From positions 1-48,369 of the forward strand of contig CBDAOL010000002.1 in the NCBI GenBank assembly GCA_965198045.1: 48,369 nucleotides of DNA. The letters run 5' to 3'. The DNA comes from CBDDEC01 sp965198045. Its GTDB lineage: Bacteria > Chloroflexota > Dehalococcoidia > UBA2979. Under the pieces are notes generated by a model. It was not told the DNA's origin, ran no database searches, and was given only the letters and a program-made list of their open reading frames with translations. Position numbers and translations under genes: made by a program. This document shows, piece by piece, positions 42,134 through 48,369 of this stretch (position 1 is the stretch's first letter; each line of letters starts with the position of its first letter).

Positions 42134-43858
42134 CTAGTAGCCGCGGTAGCGGGTCGCCAGTGGCAGGCGGCGGTCGCGGCCGAAGGCCCTCGACGAGATC
42201 TTGACGCCCGGAGGCGACTGACGGCGCTTGTACTCGTTGCGGTTGATCAGGTCGACGACCCGCTTCACGGTCGCCTCCTCGAAGCCCCGCGCAACAATGG
42301 ACTCAAGCGACAGGTCGTCCTCGACGTAGGCCTCCACGATCGGATCCAGGATCTCGTAGTCGGGAAGCGAGTCGGAGTCGAGCTGGTCCGGACGTAGTTC
42401 GGCCGACGGCGGCTTGTCGATCGAGTTCTGCGGGATGACATGGCTGCGCGTGTTGCGGTGCCGTGAGAGCTCCCAGACGAGGGTCTTCGGCACGTCCTTG
42501 ATGACGGCGAAGCCGCCGACCATATCGCCGTAGAGCGTGGCGTAGCCGCAGGCGTACTCGGACTTGTTCCCGGTCGTGAGCACGAGCGATCCGTTGCGCT
42601 TGTTCGATAGCGCCATCACGAGCATCCCGCGGATGCGCGACTGCACGTTCTCCTCCGCGGTGCCGGCCTCAGCGTCGCCGAACTCGCGCGCGAGGGCGTC
42701 GAGCGCCGCCTCGTGCACCGGTTCGATCGGCAGCGAAGCGAGGCCTATGCCGAGGTTGTTCGCCAGGTCAACGGCGTCGCCGATCGAGCCCTCCGAGGAG
42801 TAGCGCGACGGCATCGAGACGCCGGTCACGGCGTCCGAGCCAAGCGCGTCGACGGCGATGGCCGCGACGAGCGCCGAGTCGATGCCGCCGGACATGGCGA
42901 CGAACACGTGCTCGAAGCCCGACTTCTGGACGTAGTCGCGGGTGCCGAGCACCAGGGCGTCATAGACCTCGGCGATGTGGTCCGGCGGCGGTGGCACCTC
43001 CGCCGGGAGCGCCGGCCGCGGCTCGGCCGGCGACGTGGTGACCACCAGCGGCGGCGGGCCTTCGATCGGTTCGCGGTCGCGACGCAGGCGCGACTCGTGG
43101 AGCTGGCGCTGCACCACCTCCTCGACGTTGATGTCGGCAACCACGAGGTCTTCGCGCATCGACGCGCCGCGCGCCAGGACCTCGCCGCTGGGGTCGATCA
43201 CCATCGAGTTCCCGTCGAACACGAGCTCGTCCTGACCGCCCACCTGGTTCACGTAGGCGATGGCGATCGTGTTGTCGGAGGCGCGGGTGGTGATCATCTG
43301 CTCGCGGTACCGGTGCTTGGCGGCGTGGAAGGGCGAGGCGTTGATGTTGACCACGACCTGGGCACCCAGCAGCGCCGCCTCGCGGGCGGGGCCACCGGGG
43401 TACCAGATGTCCTCACAGACCGTGAGCCCCACGGGCACACCGGCGATCTCGTAGATGCCCACCTCGTGGCCCGGGTGGAAGTAGCGTTCCTCGTCGAACA
43501 CGCCGTAGTTCGGCAGGCGTTGCTTGCGGTAGACATCGACGACCGCGCCGCCGTGCACCAGCGCCGCGCCGTTGAAGAGCTGTCGTTCGAAGTCGATGCA
43601 GCCGACCACCAACGGCGGCAGGCCCTCGGCGTCGCGCGCCAGCTGCTCGAGCGCCGCCGCCGCGTCGTCGAGGAAGGCGCCGCGCAGCAGCTGATCCTCG
43701 GGCGGGTATCCGGTGATCGCCAGCTCCGGGAAGGCCACGAGGTCGGCGCCCTGCTCGGCGGCGCGTTGCGCCGCTTCGAGGATCCTCGAGCGGTTGCCGT
43801 CGAAGTCGCCGACGGTCGTGTTGATTTGCGCGAGCGCGACCCGCAGGTGGTGCTGCAT
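42134..43858 (-). CDS. nadE: Glutamine-dependent NAD synthetase
   Basis: 574 residues. The N-terminal nitrilase-type glutaminase carries the Glu-Lys-Cys triad (FPELAITGYPPED, YRKQRLPNYGVFDE, TVCEDIWYPGG). The C-terminal ATP-pyrophosphatase domain carries the P-loop MSGGIDSAL and LTTGNKSEYACGYATLYGD. It amidates nicotinic acid adenine dinucleotide to NAD. ATG 43858 (MQHHLRVALAQINTTVGDF) has GGAGGG upstream and fits the family start better than the longer frame opening at 43924. A palindrome lies 52 bases upstream of the start. Confidence 0.95.
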   Translation of the reverse strand: MQHHLRVALAQINTTVGDFDGNRSRILEAAQRAAEQGADLVAFPELAITGYPPEDQLLRGAFLDDAAAALEQLARDAEGLPPLVVGCIDFERQLFNGAALVHGGAVVDVYRKQRLPNYGVFDEERYFHPGHEVGIYEIAGVPVGLTVCEDIWYPGGPAREAALLGAQVVVNINASPFHAAKHRYREQMITTRASDNTIAIAYVNQVGGQDELVFDGNSMVIDPSGEVLARGASMREDLVVADINVEEVVQRQLHESRLRRDREPIEGPPPLVVTTSPAEPRPALPAEVPPPPDHIAEVYDALVLGTRDYVQKSGFEHVFVAMSGGIDSALVAAIAVDALGSDAVTGVSMPSRYSSEGSIGDAVDLANNLGIGLASLPIEPVHEAALDALAREFGDAEAGTAEENVQSRIRGMLVMALSNKRNGSLVLTTGNKSEYACGYATLYGDMVGGFAVIKDVPKTLVWELSRHRNTRSHVIPQNSIDKPPSAELRPDQLDSDSLPDYEILDPIVEAYVEDDLSLESIVARGFEEATVKRVVDLINRNEYKRRQSPPGVKISSRAFGRDRRLPLATRYRGY

Positions 43859-43909
43859 CCCGGCTCGACCCTCCCTCGCCCGCGCGGTCTCAACGCCGCG
43901 CGGTACTTT

Positions 43910-43924
43910 GTGTACGAAGTACAC
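43910..43924. promoter_or_regulatory. Operator-like palindrome before nadE (GT-N7-AC core)
   Basis: GTGTAC-GAA-GTACAC is a perfect 15-base inverted repeat. A wider repeat, GTACTT-N8-AAGTAC (43903-43922), overlaps it. The core GT-N7-AC is the one described for NrtR, the Nudix-related repressor of NAD genes. No nrtR gene is in the window. Confidence 0.5.
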
Positions 43925-44074
43925 TAACTGCGGTTCGATCCTAGGAGCCAGCGGCGTCCGCCGTCAATCCAGGACCTCAGGAACGCGTCAGAGCGGCCCG
44001 CTCGCGTCTGCGCCTCGTGCGGTGCAAACTGGTGCACCGGTCGCCCCACCCGCCCGGCACGTCGAGGTTGGTCC

Positions 44075-45001
44075 GTGCAGATATCGTTCCCCGAGCTCCT
44101 CGAGGCGTTGCCGATCGCGCACGACTTGATCGGCGATGAGAAGGGGATCTGGGAGGCCTGGAACTTCGACCCGGAGTTCATCATCCCGATCGTCCTCCTC
44201 GGCGTGGTCTACGCGAACGGGCTGCGCCGTTGGACCGACCGCACGAGGGCGCACCCCTGGTGGCGCACGGCGTTGTACTACAGCGGCCTGCTGGTGCTGC
44301 TGCTGTCCGTCGAGTCGCCGCTCGATCGGCTCGGCGAGCACCACTTCTCGATGCACATGATCCAGCACGAGATGGTCGTCATGGCCGCCGCGCCGCTGTT
44401 GCTCCTCGGTGCGCCGACCACGCCGATGCTGCGCGGCATGCCGAGGTGGCTGCGACTGGGCGTGGTGCGGCGGCTCGCGAAACGAGACGAGGTGCGCTGG
44501 ACCTACCGACAGGTCACACATCCCCTCCTCGCCGTCGTGGTGATCAGCGCAACGTTCTGGCTGTGGCACCTGGGACCCGGCTGGTATGACGCGGCGCTCG
44601 AGGACGATGTCATCCACGACCTCCAGCACTTCAATTTCTGGATCGCCGGCGTCCTGCTCTGGTGGAACATCGTCGACCCCAAGCCGCTGCAGTCGCGACT
44701 CGCCTACATCCCTCGCATGCTCTACGTCTTCGCGGCGGGCGTGCCGAAGCACTTCCTCGGCGCCATCCTGACCTTCGCCGAGGAGCCGCTGTTCGACACC
44801 TACCTGACCGTGCGCCCGCTGATCGCTCTCGACCCGCTCGAGGACCAGCAGCTCGGCGGGCTCATCATGTGGGTGCCGAGCGTGATGATGCACCTGGTGA
44901 CGATGGGCATCATCTTTGCGATCTGGGCGCAGAAGTCCGAACAGCGCCAGCGCGAGGAGGAGGCGGCACGCGACGCCGCCGCGGCACTCCCCGGCGACTG
45001 A
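44075..45001 (+). CDS. ctaG: Cytochrome c oxidase assembly factor CtaG (caa3 type)
   Basis: 308 residues with about seven membrane helices. Family motifs are SVESPLDRLGEHHFSMHMIQH (in parts), the His pair in MHMIQHEM, ATFWLWHLGPGWYDAAL and VIHDLQHFNFWIAGVLLWW. CtaG of this type is needed to build an active caa3 oxidase, probably through copper delivery. GTG 44075 with GAGGTTGG upstream. It lies next to the oxidase operon but on the other strand, sharing a terminator. Confidence 0.9.
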   Translation: MQISFPELLEALPIAHDLIGDEKGIWEAWNFDPEFIIPIVLLGVVYANGLRRWTDRTRAHPWWRTALYYSGLLVLLLSVESPLDRLGEHHFSMHMIQHEMVVMAAAPLLLLGAPTTPMLRGMPRWLRLGVVRRLAKRDEVRWTYRQVTHPLLAVVVISATFWLWHLGPGWYDAALEDDVIHDLQHFNFWIAGVLLWWNIVDPKPLQSRLAYIPRMLYVFAAGVPKHFLGAILTFAEEPLFDTYLTVRPLIALDPLEDQQLGGLIMWVPSVMMHLVTMGIIFAIWAQKSEQRQREEEAARDAAAALPGD

Positions 45002-45037
45002 TGCCGCACCGACCGGTCTCGAACGCCACGATCAGAA

Positions 45038-45062
45038 AGGCCGAGGGGTGCGCCCTCGGCCT
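45038..45062 (-). terminator. Terminator hairpin between ctaG and the oxidase operon
   Basis: AGGCCGAGGG-GTGCG-CCCTCGGCCT, a perfect ten-base stem. On the minus strand it is followed by TTTCTGATC, giving a short T run after the caa3 operon. On the plus strand no T run follows, but the stem could still stop ctaG transcripts. Confidence 0.65.
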
Positions 45063-45084
45063 CAGCGTTGGATCCGGCGAATCG

Positions 45085-45423
45085 TCAGCCAACCAGCCCG
45101 GCGTTCAGCACCGCGTCCGTGACGTCGTTCCAGAACAGCGACAGCAACGCGATCATGATCGCCGTGGCCAGCACGAGCCCGATGAGGAACGCCTGCGTGA
45201 GCAGCGGCGGGTCGAACTTGAGGTGCATGAAGTACGCGCCGACCATGGCGAACTTCACCGCTGAGAGGATGAGCAGGAGCGGGATCAGCAGCGGTCCGAT
45301 GTCGGCGTACGACACCACCAGTTCGACCACGGTGATGGCGGTGAGGATGGCGCCCACGATGACGTAGCCGCGCACGGTCATGCCGTGCTGTTCCTCGTGC
45401 TGCACGTCGGCTTCGTGGCTCAT
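45085..45423 (-). CDS. Cytochrome c oxidase subunit IV (CtaF/CyoD family)
   Basis: 112 residues, three membrane helices (VIVGAILTAITVVELVVSY, LLIPLLLILSAVKFAMVGAY, AFLIGLVLATAIMIALLSLF). The segment KFAMVGAYFMHLKFD is the usual subunit IV motif. N-terminus is His/Glu-rich. Small accessory subunit of the caa3 oxidase and last gene of the operon, 27 bases after subunit III. Confidence 0.9.
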   Translation of the reverse strand: MSHEADVQHEEQHGMTVRGYVIVGAILTAITVVELVVSYADIGPLLIPLLLILSAVKFAMVGAYFMHLKFDPPLLTQAFLIGLVLATAIMIALLSLFWNDVTDAVLNAGLVG

Positions 45424-45450
45424 CGGCGCCGTCTCTCTTCCTGTGTCAGC

Positions 45451-46164
45451 TTATGCGGGAATCAGATAGATGACGGTGAACAGGACGATCCACACGACAT
45501 CGACGAAGTGCCAGTAGAGACCCACGATCTCGATGTGGAAGCCGGTTTCGGGCCCGAGGCTGTTGCGCCGGAACGAACCCGCCAGCACCGAAAGCAGGAT
45601 CAGCACCCCCACCGCGACGTGCGTGCCGTGGAAGCCGGTCAGCACGAAGAACGAGGACCCAAACTGACTCGTGGAGAGGTTCAGTCCTTCCGCACCGAAG
45701 GTGCGGAACTCATAGACCTGGAAGCCGAGGAAGGTGAGCCCGAGCAGCGCCGTCACCAATAGCCAGAACTTCATCATGCCCGGCCGGTGGTTCTGCGCGC
45801 CGAAGACCGCCAGCACCATCGCCAGCGAGCTCATCAGCAGGACGAACGTCGAGGTCGAGGTGATCGGGATATCGAGGATCCCGTGGCACTCGAAGTCACC
45901 CGCCGAGCCATGCGAGATGCACTGCTCCTCGACGGTGCGCGCGTCAACGAGCCCAGCCGCGATCGCGTCTTCGAGGACCGAGAGCGGAACGATCGTGTCG
46001 CTGGGGAACGGCGGCAACGAGAGATCGCCCTTGAAGACCAGGTAGGTCGAGAGCAGCGCCCCGAAGAAGAGGCACTCCGACGCCAGGAAGATCCACATCA
46101 GGAGCTTCCGGTTGTCGACCCCCGTGTTCGTGGGGTGTCCTACCTCGTGAGTGGCTGCTGCCAT
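45451..46164 (-). CDS. ctaE: Cytochrome c oxidase subunit III
   Basis: 237 residues with five membrane helices. Motifs are KLLMWIFLASECLFFGALLST, FFVLTGFHGTHVAVGV and GLYWHFVDVVWIVLF. Between the first two helices a stretch of about 45 residues with two Cys (EEQCISHGSAGDFECHG) is inserted, probably facing outside. It follows ctaD after 63 bases and is part of the ctaCDEF operon on the minus strand. Confidence 0.93.
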   Translation of the reverse strand: MAAATHEVGHPTNTGVDNRKLLMWIFLASECLFFGALLSTYLVFKGDLSLPPFPSDTIVPLSVLEDAIAAGLVDARTVEEQCISHGSAGDFECHGILDIPITSTSTFVLLMSSLAMVLAVFGAQNHRPGMMKFWLLVTALLGLTFLGFQVYEFRTFGAEGLNLSTSQFGSSFFVLTGFHGTHVAVGVLILLSVLAGSFRRNSLGPETGFHIEIVGLYWHFVDVVWIVLFTVIYLIPA

Positions 46165-46227
46165 GCTCTCTCCTGCCTCCCTACAACGTCGAGCGCGTCG
46201 AGCGGGCCTCGTTCGAGGCGAACGAGG

Positions 46228-48031
46228 TCACTCCGTGGGCTCCAGCATCCAGCCCCAGGCCGCGTAAACGATGATGACGACGCCGAGCGCGGTCAGCGCG
46301 AGGTGCGAGAGCACCCCCACTCCGAGCAGCAGCGCGCCGAGGCCGATGATCAGCGGGTAATACGACGGCGGCGGCAGGTGGATGTGCTCCGGCTCGTCCG
46401 GCGTGGGCTGCTCGATGCCGTGGTCGCGGTCGTACCAGACCGGGTCGCGGTCGCGAACCTCGGGGATCGTGTCGAAGTCGTGCTCCGGAGGTGGCGAGCT
46501 GGTGGCCCACTCGAGCGTCCCGCCATCCCACGGGTTGTCGCCGGCCGTCTTCTCCTGCCCCATCGTGCGGAAGAAGTTGAAGACGAAGACGAGCACGCCG
46601 AAGGCGATGACGTACGACCCGATGGTCGCGACCATGTTCCACTCGTCCCAGCCCAGGCCCTCGTCGTAGCGATAGATGCGCCGTGGCATGCCGGAGACGC
46701 CGAGGAAGTGCATCGGGAAGAACGTGAGGTTCATGCCGAGGAACAGCAGCCAGAAGTTGATCTTCCCGAGCGTCTCGTTGAGGAAGCGACCGGTCATCTT
46801 CGGGAACCAATAGTAGATGCCGGAGAAGATGCCCATGATCGCGCCGCCGAAGAGCACGTAGTGGATGTGGGCGACGATGAAGTAGGTGTCCTGCTGCTGC
46901 GTGTCCACGGGCGGCGAGGCGTGCATGACGCCCGAGATGCCACCGATCGTGAAGAGCGCGATGAAAGCAACCGCGAAGTACGTGGCCGTCGTGAAACGGA
47001 TGTTGCCGCCGTACATCGTGCCGAGCCAGTTGAAGATCTTGATGCCCGTGGGAACCCCGATCGACATCGTGCTGGCCGTGAACACCACCTGTGGGACCGT
47101 GCCGAGGCCGGTCGTGAACATGTGGTGGCTCCACACGGCGAAGCCGAGCACGGCGATCGCCAGACCGGCGAACACGATCGCCGTGTAGCCGAAGAGCGGC
47201 TTGCGACTCATCACGGGCAGCACTTCAGAGATGATGCCCATGGCCGGGAGAATGAGGACATAGACCTCCGGGTGTCCGAAGATCCAGAAGATGTGCTGCC
47301 AGAGGATCGGATCGCCGCCCCGTGACGGGTCGAAGAAGGCCGTCGTGAACTGGCGATCGAAGAGCAGCTGAATCAGGCCGACGGTCAGAACCGGCAGCGA
47401 GAGGATGAGCAGGAACGCGACGATCAGCGCCATCCAGATGTAGACGGGTAGCCGCATCATCGTCATGCCCGGAGCACGCATGTTGATGATCGTCACCGCG
47501 AAGTTCAGCGAGGCCATCATCGAACTCAGGCCGAGGAGCAGCAGACCGACGACGTAGAAGTCCATGCCGTTCCCGGGCGAGAAGCCCTCGGACGTCAGCG
47601 GCGCATAGGGCGAACCAGCCGGCATCCGGCGCACCGCCGAAGACGAACGAACTCGTCAGCAGCACGCCGCCCGAGATGAACACCCAGTAGGACAGCGCGT
47701 TCAGCCGCGGGAACGCGACATCGCGCGCGCCGATCATCAGCGGGATGAAGAAGTTAAAGAACGCCGCGCCCAGGGGCATGATCGCGAGGAAGATCATCGT
47801 CAGCGCGTGCATCGTGAAGAGCTGGTTGAAGCGGTCGGCGTCGATCACGTCGCCATTTGGAACCGCGAGCTGCGTGCGCAGCAGGAGCGCCTCCAGGCCA
47901 CCGATCAGGAAGAAGGTGAACCCGGAGACGCCGTAGAGCACGCCGATGCGCTTGTGGTCGACCGTGGTCAGCCAGGACCAGATGCCACCCTGCTCAGCGG
48001 TGTGGGAGAGGGTTCCTGCAGCAGTTGCCAT
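46228..48031 (-). CDS. ctaD: Cytochrome c oxidase subunit I (one frameshift)
   Basis: About 600 residues after joining. Catalytic heme-copper subunit: heme ligand His in LFTMHALTMIF, the His-Tyr pair in FGHPEVYVLILP, the copper His pair in VWSHHMFTTG, and heme ligands in VAHIHYVLFGG. GHPEVY marks an A-type enzyme. The C-terminus adds a soluble stretch and two more helices (YYPLIIGLGALLLGVGVLS). The break is near 47640: TTCGCCCTATGCG (minus strand) has one C too many for WFAYAPLTSEGFSPGNGMDFYVVG (in parts). The subunit is essential for respiration, so a true null is unlikely. Starts two bases after the ctaC stop. Confidence 0.93.
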
Positions 48032-48033
48032 CG

Positions 48034-48369
48034 CTATTCCAGTCCGCTCAGGTACGCCTCAAGGCTAGCTATCTCCTCGCTGGAGAGACCGAGATCCGCC
48101 GCGGGAGGCATGATCACACCGGGCTTCTGCCTCGGCGGGTTGCGGAGCCAGGCCGTCAGGTTCTCGGGCGTGTTGTCGAGGATGCCGGCAGCGATCGTGC
48201 CTCGACCGCCGATGTGTGTGAGGTCCGGCCCGATCGTGCCCGCGGCATTGGTGCCGCGAAGTGTGTGGCAACCGATGCAGGCGTTCGTGGTGAAGATCTG
48301 CTCGCCGGCGGACGCCGCGCCCTCACTCGGCTCGGCCCGCTCCGCGGCCTCGTTCGCCAACCACGCCGC
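48034..48369 (-). CDS. ctaC: Cytochrome c oxidase subunit II, C-terminal cytochrome c domain (partial)
   Basis: Only the last 111 codons are in the window; the frame is open to the right edge. A class I cytochrome c domain is clear: heme motif CIGCHTLRG, then GPDLTHIGGR, and the axial Met in KPGVIMPPAADLGLS. Such a domain fused behind the CuA domain defines caa3 oxidases. A TTG near 48360 lies inside the gene and is not its start. Order ctaC-ctaD-ctaE-subunit IV supports the assignment; a separate c-type cytochrome is a less likely alternative. Confidence 0.85.
   Translation of the reverse strand, partial: AAWLANEAAERAEPSEGAASAGEQIFTTNACIGCHTLRGTNAAGTIGPDLTHIGGRGTIAAGILDNTPENLTAWLRNPPRQKPGVIMPPAADLGLSSEEIASLEAYLSGLE

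Noticed and set aside
42713..43927. Long open frame (404 codons) antisense to nadE
   Set aside because: Shadow of a conserved GC-rich gene; Arg/Val/Asp-rich composition typical of antisense frames.
45787..47325. Open frame of 512 codons opposite ctaD and ctaE
   Set aside because: Antisense to conserved oxidase genes; low-complexity charged product.

Overview
High-GC bacterial DNA, densely packed on both strands, with no tRNA, rRNA, insertion sequence or CRISPR array seen. The content suggests an aerobic, single-membrane (monoderm) bacterium, most plausibly Chloroflexota. Pointers are a Tad pilus locus without a secretin, a caa3-type oxidase, a sortase, CaiB-type CoA-transferases, an unassigned molybdenum hydroxylase, and many GTG/TTG starts. 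The taxon is inference from gene content, not from a marker gene.

Layout. 1-3.9 kb: a GlnR-like atypical response regulator cut by the left edge, a membrane PH-like protein, a 4-hydroxyacetophenone-type Baeyer-Villiger monooxygenase and a receiver-like protein. 3.9-5.8 kb: divergent secreted CAP protein and sortase. 5.8-17.6 kb: a surface-organelle block. It runs ECF sigma factor, VWA-FHA membrane protein, pseudo-J-domain-FHA membrane protein, Flp pilin, TadE, CpaB, CpaE, CpaF, TadB, TadC, DUF192 and prepilin peptidase. The leaders in front of the sigma factor and the pilin share TTCTTAC/CTTACG boxes. 17.7-23.3 kb: small membrane protein, lipoprotein, PNPOx-like protein, two coupled CaiB/BaiF CoA-transferases, and PspC/LiaF-like envelope proteins. 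23.3-27.4 kb: a three-subunit molybdenum hydroxylase followed by a MoaD/ThiS-like protein. 27.4-31.4 kb: a tightly overlapping minus-strand operon (APH-type phosphotransferase, DUF6285-like, DUF1697, methyltransferase) and a protein of unknown function. 32.1-36.0 kb: Ku and LigD, a two-component end-joining system. 36.0-42.1 kb: lipoproteins, a GNAT acetyltransferase, a divergent dihydropteroate-synthase-like protein, a DegT-fold protein with His where Lys is expected, and a degenerate ROK-like protein. 42.1-48.4 kb: NAD synthetase with an operator-like palindrome, CtaG, and the caa3 oxidase operon (ctaC cut by the right edge, then ctaD, ctaE and subunit IV).

A strong technical pattern runs through the window. 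About 15 junctions in 13 otherwise well-conserved genes need a one-base gain or loss (rarely two or five), mostly in short C or G runs, to restore one continuous protein. Essential genes such as ctaD and cpaF are affected. This most likely reflects uncorrected indels in the assembly, so I annotate each such gene as one CDS spanning both parts and state where the shift lies.

The most interesting biology is the pairing of two FHA membrane proteins (one with an exported von Willebrand A domain, one with HPD-less J-like domains) with an ECF sigma factor directly ahead of a secretin-less Tad pilus locus. Next come the Lys-to-His DegT protein beside a degenerate ROK protein, the divergent DHPS-like protein, and a GT-N7-AC palindrome in front of nadE.
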